From contig JARFRL010000174.1 of assembly GCA_029287275.1 (NCBI GenBank), positions 1-16,975 of the forward strand: a DNA stretch of 16,975 nt, in the 5' to 3' direction. The notes under the pieces were generated by a model that worked only from the letters and a program-made list of their open reading frames with translations, made no database searches and had not been told where the DNA came from. Position numbers and translations under genes: made by a program. This DNA is from Pontiella desulfatans. Its GTDB lineage: Bacteria; Verrucomicrobiota; Kiritimatiellia; Kiritimatiellales; Pontiellaceae. This document shows positions 7,176 to 14,738 of this stretch, piece after piece (position 1 is the first letter of the stretch; each line of letters starts with the position of its first letter).

Positions 7176-7769
7176 TTAGGCAAATCCCTGTTCTTTGAAC
7201 GCGAGGTAGATTTTACGGCCGAGCCAGGCGTCGGTGGCGGCGTAGACTTTTTGGGATTGCGTCAACTCTTCGCGGGCCCAGTTGGAAACCTGCTCTTTTT
7301 TGGAGATGCGGAACCCGAACAGGATCGCGGTCAGGCCGCGGAGCCCAAGATTCTTGATGCGGGCTTTTTTGGCGGATGTCGCGAGTTCCACGAATCCGTT
7401 GTCGTCGAAGACGGCCAGCGCTTGCAGTTCCACCACGTCTCGTTCCAGCGCGACGCCCGCCTTGATGATGTTGGGCGAGGAGAGAACCTTGATGAGGTTT
7501 GGCGTCAGGCCGCACCGCTGGATTTGAAAGAGATAAACGGCGTCCGCCGTCGCCAGCTGTAGCAGGGAGGGATCGTAGCTTTCGCCTTTGCGGAAAGCCG
7601 GTCGGGTTTCCGTGTCGAATCCGAGCAGGTTTTCATTCAGTAGCTTCGCGGCGGCCGCGTCGGCCTCCGCCTCCGTGTTGTAGAGGTGGATGGGGCCGTC
7701 ATAGGCCTTCATGGGCAGCTCGTTGATCTCGGCTTTGGAGATGTGTTTCTTTTCGGTGAAGTCAGTCAT
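7176..7769 (-). CDS. RNase D-like 3'-5' exonuclease, DEDDy type (197 aa)
   Basis: This is a stand-alone DNA_pol_A_exo1 / RNase D-type 3'-5' exonuclease domain, probably acting on RNA such as tRNA 3' ends. Exo I is 'GFDTET' (D52, E54). Exo II is 'AGVALERDVVEL' (D111). Exo III is 'YAATDAW' (Y176, D180), with the preceding 'SNWAREELTQSQ' typical of the family. All four acidic metal ligands and the tyrosine are present, so it should be active. At 197 residues it lacks the C-terminal HRDC domains of full RNase D (about 375 residues). Its start overlaps the end of the trmJ-type gene by 8 bases, implying translational coupling and a shared role in RNA maturation. Whether the substrate is RNA or DNA cannot be settled from sequence alone. 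Confidence 0.88.
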   Translation of the reverse strand: MTDFTEKKHISKAEINELPMKAYDGPIHLYNTEAEADAAAAKLLNENLLGFDTETRPAFRKGESYDPSLLQLATADAVYLFQIQRCGLTPNLIKVLSSPNIIKAGVALERDVVELQALAVFDDNGFVELATSAKKARIKNLGLRGLTAILFGFRISKKEQVSNWAREELTQSQKVYAATDAWLGRKIYLAFKEQGFA

Positions 7770-8523
7770 GTTTTTCTTTCTTCCATTGGTCGGCGACCCA
7801 GAGGGATTGTTTGGCGAGGCCCATCAATATTTTGCAGTCGGGGGAGGTTAGTTTTCCGCGGTTGAAGATGCGCCGCAGGCCCATCATCATGTGCTCGAGT
7901 TTCTGGTCGTGCACGAACTCGGTTTCGATCATCATTTCGCGCCAGACCGCGAACATGCGCTCGCGCAGGTCGTTGTCGGCCTCCGGCGCGGTTTCCTCGG
8001 CGGGTTGGAACACGCCGGCCGCGTTGAACATTTCATAACAGCAGACGTACACCGCGTGCGACAGGTTGAGCGAGGTGTAGAGCTCGCTCGAAGGGATTTG
8101 AATGATATGCGTGCAGAGGGCCAGCTCTTCGTTGAACAGTCCTTTATCCTCGCGGCCGAACACCAGCGCGATCTTGTGGTCCTTGGCGCTTTCAAGACCG
8201 ATCGGCGCGAATTCGCGCGGGGAATACGCCGTGTCGCGGTAGAAGCCGGTGCGCGCCGAGGCGCCCGCCACGACCGTTCGGTCCGCGACGGCTTCCGCCA
8301 GCGTCGCGTATTCCTCGCGGGCCTCCAGCTGCGCCCGGGCGTTGCAGGAGAATTTGCGCGCCTCGTCCATATCCATGTCCGGCCGCGGATCCACCACCGC
8401 GAGATCGGTGATGCCGTTGTTGTTCATCGCCCGGCAGATGGAACCAAGGTTCCCGCCGAACAGGGGGTTGACCAAAACGATTCGTATGTTTTGTAAAAGA
8501 TCCATGTTAGTTGACGTTTCCAT
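7762..8523 (-). CDS. trmJ: tRNA (cytidine/uridine-2'-O-)-methyltransferase, TrmJ type (253 aa)
   Basis: This is a SPOUT-fold (SpoU/TrmH) RNA 2'-O-methyltransferase. The TrmJ subfamily methylates position 32 of the tRNA anticodon loop using S-adenosylmethionine. Motif 1 is 'GNLGSICRAMNNNG' (with the N and R of the family), motif 2 'ALVFGREDKGL', and motif 3 'IPSSELYTSLNLSHAVYV', which forms part of the trefoil knot and cofactor site. An alpha-helical C-terminal extension of about 80 residues is characteristic of TrmJ, and the length is close to E. coli TrmJ (246). Two starts are possible: 8523 (METSTN…) or 8505 (MDLLQNIRI…). Neither has a strong ribosome site, and the second fits the family better. 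It overlaps the downstream exonuclease gene by 8 bases. Confidence 0.87.
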   Translation of the reverse strand: METSTNMDLLQNIRIVLVNPLFGGNLGSICRAMNNNGITDLAVVDPRPDMDMDEARKFSCNARAQLEAREEYATLAEAVADRTVVAGASARTGFYRDTAYSPREFAPIGLESAKDHKIALVFGREDKGLFNEELALCTHIIQIPSSELYTSLNLSHAVYVCCYEMFNAAGVFQPAEETAPEADNDLRERMFAVWREMMIETEFVHDQKLEHMMMGLRRIFNRGKLTSPDCKILMGLAKQSLWVADQWKKEKHD

Positions 8524-8610
8524 TGGGGGGGAATGTGAAGGAAGGGGCGAGGGGGTGTCTAGTCAATAAGCCCGTCGTTGGCTCCATCGCTCCCGCGCCG
8601 TCGCTCGCGA

Positions 8611-9468
8611 TCACCCGTTCTCCTCCTTGGCGGCGTAGCTTCTCAGCAGCTTGATCTCCTCGTCCCAAATATGCTCGTCAATGGTCTCGAGCACCATGGG
8701 GATGTCGTTGAACCGGTCGTCGGTCATGATGTATTTGAAGACTTCGAGGCCAAGCACGCCCTGCCCAAGGCTGTGATGCCGGTCGACGCGGCTGCCGAGA
8801 CCTTTCTTGGAATCGTTCAGATGCATGCCCTTTAGATAGGTGAAGCCCACGACGCGTTCGAGCTCCGCGAAGACGGCCGCGCAGCTTTCCGCGGTCAACA
8901 GGTCGTAACCCGCCGCGAAGCCGTGGCAGGTGTCGATGCAAACGCCGACGCGGCTTTTGTCGTCCACTTGATCGATGATCTCCGCGAGGTGCTCGAAGCG
9001 GAAGCCGAGGTTGGAGCCTTGGCCCGCGGTGTTTTCAATCACCGCGATCACGCCTTCGGTGCGGTCCAACGCCCAGTTAATGGATTCGGCGATGGTCGCG
9101 AGGCATTCGGATTCGGAGACCTGTTTCAGGTGGCTACCGGGATGAAAGTTGAGCCGATCGAGCCCGAGTTGCTCGCAGCGCTTCATTTCATCGAGAAACG
9201 CGGCGCGCGATTTTTCCAGCTTTTCGGCCTCCGGGTGGCCCAGGTTGATGAGGTAGGAATCGTGGGGGAGGATCTGTTGGGGCTCGAATCCCTGTTCGGC
9301 GCAGTTGGCCTTGAACGCGGCGATGCTTTCGTCGGTCAGCGGTTTCGCCACCCATTGGCGCTGGTTTTTGGTGAACAGCGCGAAGGCGTTGGCGCCGATT
9401 TTCGCGGCGTTGAGGGGCGCGTTTTCCACGCCGCCACTGGCGCTCACATGGGCTCCGATATATTTCAT
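8611..9468 (-). CDS. nfo: Endonuclease IV (deoxyribonuclease IV), AP-site repair (285 aa)
   Basis: This is a zinc-dependent AP endonuclease of base-excision repair that cleaves 5' of abasic sites. Starting at MKYIGAHVSASGG, the product is 285 residues, the same length as E. coli Nfo. The nine metal ligands fall at the E. coli positions: H69, H109, E145, D179, H182, H216, D229, H231 and E261. Motifs 'FHPGSHL', 'IENTAGQGSNLGF', 'VGVCIDTCHGFAAGYD' and 'HLNDSK' are all present. The frame stays open upstream to 9747, but that 93-residue extension is unlike the family, so I choose 9468; a weak GGAAA lies upstream. The gene precedes trmJ on the same strand across an 87-base gap with no visible terminator, so co-transcription is possible. 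Together they form a nucleic-acid maintenance cluster. Confidence 0.96.
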   Translation of the reverse strand: MKYIGAHVSASGGVENAPLNAAKIGANAFALFTKNQRQWVAKPLTDESIAAFKANCAEQGFEPQQILPHDSYLINLGHPEAEKLEKSRAAFLDEMKRCEQLGLDRLNFHPGSHLKQVSESECLATIAESINWALDRTEGVIAVIENTAGQGSNLGFRFEHLAEIIDQVDDKSRVGVCIDTCHGFAAGYDLLTAESCAAVFAELERVVGFTYLKGMHLNDSKKGLGSRVDRHHSLGQGVLGLEVFKYIMTDDRFNDIPMVLETIDEHIWDEEIKLLRSYAAKEENG

Positions 9469-9791
9469 GCTTTCCGCTTTCGTTAGAAGAAGGCGCATCA
9501 AAGCATAATTCGCCGTCGCGGAAAAGCCCCTTTGGGGAGGCGTTATTAGGGGCTGGTAATTTAAGGGTTTTGTTGAAAAGACGCGTTTCGCCGCGGCCGA
9601 GATCCTTTTATTTTTCGCGAAATTAAAGCTAAACGTCGTGCTGAGCTCTTTCTTTGGGGTCGGAAAATACGGATCTCGCGGCGAAACGATGAAAAAGTGA
9701 TAGCGGTAAGCATGTTTTTTGAGCTTTTGTATTGTGTACTGGTTCACTCCTATTTACATTTTGACGATTCTTAACCAGAGGAAGCAACCAA
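9469..9791. other. Divergent intergenic region between nfo and aceE (323 bases)
   Basis: Promoters for nfo (leftward) and aceE (rightward) should both lie here, but I see no convincing -35/-10 pair for either. Features visible are CCCCTTTGGGG near 9527-9537, part of a larger AGCCCC…GGGGCT inverted pair, and a loosely spaced CTGGTT (9739-9744) / AACCAG (9773-9778) pair just before aceE. The aceE ribosome site AGAGGAAG occupies 9777-9784. Confidence 0.45.
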
Positions 9792-12440
9792 ATGGACACA
9801 AGTAATTCGAATACCGAGAATGTCGATTACGACAAGCAAGACTGGCTTGACGCGCTCGACGAGATGCTCGAGAACGAGGGCCCCGAACGCGTTAAGGACA
9901 TTCTCCACGATCTACAGGTGAACGCGCACCGCAAAGGCGTGCGCCTTCCGTTTTCCGCCAACACTCCTTATATCAACACCATTCCGCTCGACGAGCAGCC
10001 CGCGTATCCGGGCGACCGCGAAATGGAGCGCCGCATCAAGTCGCTGATTCGCTGGAACGCGATGGCCATGGTGGTGCGCGCCAACCGCGAGGAAGACGGT
10101 ATCGGCGGTCACATTTCCTCCTATCAGTCCATCGCCACCATGTACGAGGTGGGCTTCAACCACTTTTTCCGCGGCCGCACCGACTCTTTCCCCGGCGACA
10201 TGGTCTATTTTCAGGGCCACTCCTCGCCGGGCGTCTACGCGCGCGCCTACCTTGAAGGCCGCCTGGACGACGAGCGACTCTCCAACTTCCGCCACGAGCT
10301 GCACGACACGCCCGGCCTCTCCTCCTATCCGCATCCATGGCTGATGCCCGACTTCTGGCAATTCCCGACCGTATCCATGGGCCTCGGGCCGATCACCGCG
10401 ATTTATCACGCGCGCTTCATCAAATACCTCGAGGACCGCGGGCTGCGCGAGCCGACCAACCAGCAGGTCTGGGCCTTCCTCGGCGATGGCGAGACCGACG
10501 AGCCGGAATCCCTCGGCGCGCTTAAATTGGCCGCGCGCGAGAAGCTCGACAACCTCACCTTCGTCGTGAACTGCAACCTGCAGCGTCTCGATGGTCCCGT
10601 GAGCGGCAACGGCAAAATCATCCAAGAGCTCGAGGCCGCCTTCCGCGGCGCCGGCTGGAACGTCATTAAAGTGGTCTGGGGCGACAGCTGGGATCCGCTG
10701 CTCGAAAAGGACGAGGACGGTCTGCTGGTTAAACGCATGGGCGAAGTCGTCGACGGACAATATCAGAAATACACGGTGGAAGACGCCGACTACGTCCGCG
10801 AGCATTTCTTCAGCACGCCGGAGCTAAAAAAACTCGCGGAACACCTTTCCGATTCCGAGCTCAAGCGCATGCGGCGCGGCGGCCACGATCCGGCCAAAAT
10901 CTTCGCGGCGTACAAGGCGGCCCAGGAAACCGAGGGCCGCCCGACGGTCATCCTCGCGAAAACCGTCAAAGGCTACGGCATGGGCACGGCCGGGGAAGGC
11001 CAGAACATCACGCACTCCCAGAAAAAGCTCGGCGAGGACTCGCTGCGCGAGTTCCGCAGTCGTTTCGGCATTCCGATTTCCGACGAGGACATCGACAGCG
11101 TGCCGTTCTACCGCCCGCCGGAAGACAGCCCCGAAATGCAATATCTCAAAACCCGCCGCGCCTCGCTCGGCGGGCACGTGCCGACGCGCCTGACGGAGTT
11201 CACGCCCGTGGACATGCCCGCGGATAAAATCTTCCAGGAATTCGACGCCGGTTCCGAGCGACCCGTTTCCACCACGATGGTGTTCGTGCGCGTGCTGTCG
11301 AAGCTCCTGTCCGATAAAAACATCGGCAAGCTGGTCGTTCCGATCGTTCCCGACGAGGCCCGCACGTTCGGCATGGACGCGCTGTTCCGCCAGGTCGGCA
11401 TCTACGCCCACTCCGGCCAGCAGTACGAGCCGGTCGATAAGGACAACCTGCTCTACTACAAGGAGGAAAAGGACGGCCAGATTCTCGAAGAGGGAATCAC
11501 CGAAGCCGGCGCGTTCTCCTCGTTCATCGCGGCGGGCACGGCCTACGCCAACCACAACATCAACACGATTCCGTTCTACACCTACTATTCCATGTTCGGC
11601 TTCCAGCGCATCGGCGATTCCGCCTGGCTCGCGGGCGACGCCCGCTGCAAAGGCTTCCTGATGGGCGCCACCGCCGGCCGCACGACGCTCGCCGGCGAAG
11701 GGCTGCAGCATCAGGATGGGCACGGCCTCGTGCTGGCGCTCACCATCCCGAACCTGGTCGCGTACGATCCGGCCTACGCTTACGAGCTCGCGGTCATCAT
11801 CAAGGACGGCATCCGCCGCATGTACGTCGACAACGAGCAGATCTACTATTACATCACCTTGATGAACGACAACTACGAGCAGCCCGCGAAACCGGAAAAC
11901 TGCGACGAGGGCGTTCTCAAAGGCATGTACAAGTTCCAGTCGTCCGACAAAGCCCAGGCGCAGATCCTTGGTTCCGGCGCGATCCTGCCCGAAGCGGTCA
12001 AGGCCTCGGCGTTGCTGAAGGAGAAGTACAAGATCGAGTCCAACGTCTGGTCCGTCACCAGTTACAAAAACCTGATCAACGACGCGCTCGACGTGGAACG
12101 CGAACAGGTCCGCAACGGCAACGACGCGAAGGCCTACATCACCGAATGTCTCGAAGGCGAGACCGGCCCCGTCATCGCGGCCTCCGACTACATGAAACTG
12201 CTTCCGACCGCGCTTTCCAAATCGGTCCCCGGCGGGATCACCGCGCTCGGAACCGACGGCTTCGGACGGTCCGATGGGCGCCGCGCGTTGCGCGAGCACT
12301 TCGAGGTCGACGCGAACGCGATCGCCTTCACCGTGCTTTCCGCGCTGACTGAAAAAGGCGAGTTTGATAAGAAGAAGCTGGAAAAAGCCCGCAAGGATCT
12401 GGGCATCGATTCCAGCAAACCCAATCCGGTAGGAGAATAG
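9792..12440 (+). CDS. aceE: Pyruvate dehydrogenase E1 component, homodimeric type (882 aa)
   Basis: This is the thiamine-diphosphate-dependent decarboxylase of the pyruvate dehydrogenase complex. It converts pyruvate to hydroxyethyl-ThDP and transfers the acetyl group to E2 lipoamide. The ThDP/Mg motif is 'GDGETDEPES' (231-240) leading to 'NCNLQRLDGPV' (260-270). Catalytic histidines are in 'GGHISS' (H107) and 'QGHSSPG' (H143). The 'TEAGAFSSFIAAG' segment (about residue 570) carries the conserved glutamate of the pyrimidine-like domain. The length of 882 is close to E. coli AceE (887), and this is the single-chain alpha2 type rather than the alpha2-beta2 E1. The start is supported by AGAGGAAG with 7-base spacing. 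aceF follows after 4 bases. The acidic N-terminus (about 1-50) matches the E2-binding arm of the E. coli enzyme. Confidence 0.98.
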   Translation: MDTSNSNTENVDYDKQDWLDALDEMLENEGPERVKDILHDLQVNAHRKGVRLPFSANTPYINTIPLDEQPAYPGDREMERRIKSLIRWNAMAMVVRANREEDGIGGHISSYQSIATMYEVGFNHFFRGRTDSFPGDMVYFQGHSSPGVYARAYLEGRLDDERLSNFRHELHDTPGLSSYPHPWLMPDFWQFPTVSMGLGPITAIYHARFIKYLEDRGLREPTNQQVWAFLGDGETDEPESLGALKLAAREKLDNLTFVVNCNLQRLDGPVSGNGKIIQELEAAFRGAGWNVIKVVWGDSWDPLLEKDEDGLLVKRMGEVVDGQYQKYTVEDADYVREHFFSTPELKKLAEHLSDSELKRMRRGGHDPAKIFAAYKAAQETEGRPTVILAKTVKGYGMGTAGEGQNITHSQKKLGEDSLREFRSRFGIPISDEDIDSVPFYRPPEDSPEMQYLKTRRASLGGHVPTRLTEFTPVDMPADKIFQEFDAGSERPVSTTMVFVRVLSKLLSDKNIGKLVVPIVPDEARTFGMDALFRQVGIYAHSGQQYEPVDKDNLLYYKEEKDGQILEEGITEAGAFSSFIAAGTAYANHNINTIPFYTYYSMFGFQRIGDSAWLAGDARCKGFLMGATAGRTTLAGEGLQHQDGHGLVLALTIPNLVAYDPAYAYELAVIIKDGIRRMYVDNEQIYYYITLMNDNYEQPAKPENCDEGVLKGMYKFQSSDKAQAQILGSGAILPEAVKASALLKEKYKIESNVWSVTSYKNLINDALDVEREQVRNGNDAKAYITECLEGETGPVIAASDYMKLLPTALSKSVPGGITALGTDGFGRSDGRRALREHFEVDANAIAFTVLSALTEKGEFDKKKLEKARKDLGIDSSKPNPVGE

Positions 12441-12444
12441 AACC

Positions 12445-14031
12445 ATGGCGCTTGAATTTAAACTCCCGGAGCTGGGAGAAAACATCGAATCCGGAGACGT
12501 GATCAACGTGCTCGTCGCCGTCGGCGATGTCGTCACCGAAGGGCAATCCCTCATCGAAATCGAGGCGGGGAAAGCCAGCATGGAAATCCCGGCCCCCGCG
12601 GCCGGAACCATCAGCGCCATCCACGTCGCGCAAGGCGACACGATCGAGGTGGGCCAACTGGCCTTCACGATCGACGCGGGTGGCGAAGCCGCTCCCGCCG
12701 CGGAAGCGCCGGCCGAAGAGCCCGCCCCCGCCGCGGAGCCCGAAGCCGCTCCGGAAGCGGAGCCCGCTCCCGCGGTCGAAGCGCCCGCCGCCGCGGCCAC
12801 GGGACCCATCGAATTCAAACTCCCGGACCTCGGCGAGAACATCGAATCCGGCGACGTCATCAACGTGCTCGTCGCGGAAGGAGATAGCGTGACGGAAGGG
12901 CAGTCCCTGCTCGAAATCGAAGCGGGCAAAGCCAGCATGGAAATTCCGTCGCCCGCGACCGGAACCGTCTCCGCGATACACGTCGCCCAAGGCGATACCA
13001 TCAGCGTCGGCCAGCTCGTGTTCACGATCGAAGGTTCCGCGGCCGCCGCGGCGCCCGCGCCGAAACCCGCGCCGGCTCCGGCCGCCGCGCCGGCCGCCCC
13101 GACCCGCGAGCCGGAACAGCCCGTTGTCGTCGCGCCTCCGCCCCCGCCTCCCGCGCCGGAACCCGCGAAACCGGTCAAGCCGGCCAACGCCGTATCCGCG
13201 GCGCCGAACGTGCGCCGTCTGGCGCGCGAACTGGGCGTGGACATTCATCAAGTCGCGCCGTCGGTCACCGGCGGTCGCATCAGCATGGAGGACGTGAAGC
13301 ATTTCGCGAAAAGCTCGCTGGAGAACGGGGGCGGCGCTGGAAGCCGTCCGAGCGTCCAAGGCGCCTCCCGCGTCGAGAAGATGTCCGGCATTCGCAAGGC
13401 GACCATGAACCACATGACCCATTGCTGGACGACCATTCCGCACGTCACGCAGCAGGACTGGGCCGACATCACGCATATCGACGAGCTCCGCAAGAAGTTC
13501 GCGAAAAAGGCCGAGGCCGAAGGCGCCAAGCTGACCGTCACCGCCATTCTGGTGAAGGTCGTCGCGTCCGCGCTGAAGGCGTTCCCGAACTTCAACTGCA
13601 GCATCGACGCGGACGCCGCGGAAATCATCTACAAGGATTTTTACAACATCGGCATCGCGGTCGACACGCCGAAGGGCCTGATGGTTCCGGTCATCCGCGA
13701 CGCGGATCAAAAGAACATGATCGAGCTCGCGAAGGATCTCGGCGGGATCGCCGCCAAGGCCCGCGAAGGGCGGATCGCGCTCGCGGATCTTCAGGGCGGC
13801 ACGTTCACCATCACCAACCTCGGCGGAATCGGCGGCACGTTCTTCACGCCGATCATCAATGCTCCGGAAGTCGCGATTCTGGGTGTGGGCCGCGCGGTCC
13901 AACAGGATGGCAAGCTGATGATGCCGTTGTCGCTCTCGTACGACCATCGCATCATCGATGGCGCCGACGGCGCGCGGTTCATCCGCTGGATCGTGGAAGC
14001 GCTCGAGGAGCCGCTTCTGCTCGCGCTCTAA
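12445..14031 (+). CDS. aceF: Pyruvate dehydrogenase E2, dihydrolipoamide acetyltransferase, two lipoyl domains (528 aa)
   Basis: This is the core acetyltransferase of the PDH complex; it moves acetyl from E1 to CoA. Two tandem lipoyl domains (2-76 and 121-196) carry the lipoylated lysine in 'IEAGKASMEIP' (K43 and K162) and are almost the same in protein. They are separated and followed by Ala/Pro/Glu-rich linkers, including a run of six prolines (231-236). A peripheral-subunit-binding domain lies at about 252-288 ('NVRRLARELGVD…GGRISMEDV'). The catalytic domain (about 310-528) ends with 'SYDHRIIDGADGARF', catalytic H501 and D505. The ribosome site AGGAG (12431-12435) lies inside the end of aceE and the gap is 4 bases, so translation is probably coupled. 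No E3 (lpd) gene follows; the dehydrogenase must be encoded elsewhere. Confidence 0.98.
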   Translation: MALEFKLPELGENIESGDVINVLVAVGDVVTEGQSLIEIEAGKASMEIPAPAAGTISAIHVAQGDTIEVGQLAFTIDAGGEAAPAAEAPAEEPAPAAEPEAAPEAEPAPAVEAPAAAATGPIEFKLPDLGENIESGDVINVLVAEGDSVTEGQSLLEIEAGKASMEIPSPATGTVSAIHVAQGDTISVGQLVFTIEGSAAAAAPAPKPAPAPAAAPAAPTREPEQPVVVAPPPPPPAPEPAKPVKPANAVSAAPNVRRLARELGVDIHQVAPSVTGGRISMEDVKHFAKSSLENGGGAGSRPSVQGASRVEKMSGIRKATMNHMTHCWTTIPHVTQQDWADITHIDELRKKFAKKAEAEGAKLTVTAILVKVVASALKAFPNFNCSIDADAAEIIYKDFYNIGIAVDTPKGLMVPVIRDADQKNMIELAKDLGGIAAKAREGRIALADLQGGTFTITNLGGIGGTFFTPIINAPEVAILGVGRAVQQDGKLMMPLSLSYDHRIIDGADGARFIRWIVEALEEPLLLAL

Positions 14032-14115
14032 ACGAATAAACCAACACAAAGGCTCGAAGCGCGCGAAGTGCTCCACTTTTCAATCTTTGAGTCCTTTGTG
14101 ACTTCGTGTTTAATC

Positions 14116-14145
14116 ATGGCCATGGATTCAACCATGGCCATTTTT
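14116..14145 (+). terminator. Perfect hairpin plus T-run after aceF, overlapping the next gene's start
   Basis: ATGGCCATGG (14116-14125) and CCATGGCCAT (14132-14141) form a perfect 10-bp stem with the loop ATTCAA. The 3' arm runs into five Ts (14141-14145). It lies 85 bases after the aceF stop, so it is a plausible terminator or attenuator for aceEF. It also contains three in-frame ATGs (14116, 14122, 14134) of the exonuclease gene, so it could mask that gene's start on long transcripts. Confidence 0.55.
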
Positions 14146-14715
14146 CTTGCCGACGTCACGGTGCTGGACTACGAAACGACGGGCTCCGTCCGCGGTTTCG
14201 CGGCCGAGCCGTGGCAGATTGGCATGGTGACGTTGCGCCGCGGCGCGGTCGACTCCGACAGCATGTTCGAAAGCCTGCTGAAAGTGGACGCCAATCGGCC
14301 GTTCAATCCACACGCGCCCGGACGCCACGCGGCGTTGCGCGACGAGATCGCGGCGGCGCCTACGCCGTTGGAGCTCTGGCCGCGAATCAAGCCGCGGCTG
14401 ACGGAGTTTCCGCTCTGCGCGCACAATGTCGCGACGGAGAAAAAGTTCACCCGTCTGATGGCGCCCATGCATCAGTTCGGCTTATGGATCGACACGCTCA
14501 AGATCGCGCGCGTCGCTTGGCCCGGTTGCCCGTCGTACGCCTTGGAAGATCTGATCGTGATGCTAGAGCTCAAGCCGCGGGTCGACGAGATGTGCGCGGG
14601 GAAGACGGCGCACGACGCGCTCTACGACGCCGTCGCGTCCGCCCTGTTGTTGGAGCACCTGCTCGCGCAATCGGGGTGGGGCGCGATCACCGTGGGCGAG
14701 TTGGCGGGGATGTAG
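14134..14715 (+). CDS. DEDDh-type 3'-5' exonuclease (DnaQ-like), 193 aa
   Basis: This is a stand-alone exonuclease-fold protein related to the DNA polymerase III epsilon subunit. Exo I is 'VLDYETTG' (D12, E14). Exo II is 'CAHNVATEKKF' (H97-N98), where the usual Asp is replaced by a Glu (E102) or is displaced. Exo III is 'AHDALYDAVA' (H160, D165). The substrate is unknown; RNA, single-strand DNA or mismatch proofreading are all possible for this superfamily. Start candidates 14116, 14122 and 14134 all lie inside a hairpin. I prefer 14134 because the protein then begins directly at the first beta-strand, but none has a clear ribosome site. The frame also extends back to 14068, with residues unlike the family. 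It is convergent with the DAHP synthase gene. Confidence 0.78.
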   Translation: MAIFLADVTVLDYETTGSVRGFAAEPWQIGMVTLRRGAVDSDSMFESLLKVDANRPFNPHAPGRHAALRDEIAAAPTPLELWPRIKPRLTEFPLCAHNVATEKKFTRLMAPMHQFGLWIDTLKIARVAWPGCPSYALEDLIVMLELKPRVDEMCAGKTAHDALYDAVASALLLEHLLAQSGWGAITVGELAGM

Positions 14716-14738
14716 CCGAGGCTTTCAGCCTCGGTTAC
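14712..14738. other. Hairpin filling the gap between convergent stop codons
   Basis: GTAGCCGAGGC (14712-14722) pairs with GCCTCGGTTAC (14728-14738) over 11 bp with one G-T wobble and a TTTCA loop. The outer bases include the TAG of the exonuclease gene and the TAA of the DAHP synthase gene, so the 19 bases between the stops are wholly occupied by the stem-loop. There is no T-run on either strand. It may be a Rho-independent-like barrier, an mRNA 3'-end stabiliser or a repetitive palindrome. Confidence 0.6.

Noticed and set aside
7085..7198. 37-codon plus-strand frame after the FNR-like promoter, as a gene.
   Set aside because: Weak ribosome site, overlaps the end of a real gene, and the product shows no motif; mentioned only as part of a possible transcript.
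9469..9747. N-terminal extension of endonuclease IV by 93 codons.
   Set aside because: The family begins at MKYIGAHVSA, metal ligands match E. coli numbering only from 9468, and the extension resembles no domain.
9739..9778. CTGGTT / AACCAG inverted pair before aceE as a PdhR-like operator.
   Set aside because: Arms are only 6 bases with 28 bases between them, unlike the compact PdhR site, and the right arm overlaps the ribosome site; chance is likely.
10824..14076. Very long open frames on the minus strand opposite aceE and aceF (10824-13244 and 12328-14076).
   Set aside because: They mirror strongly G/C-ending codons of the well-supported plus-strand genes, have low-complexity Ala/Gly or Arg-rich products, and match no family.
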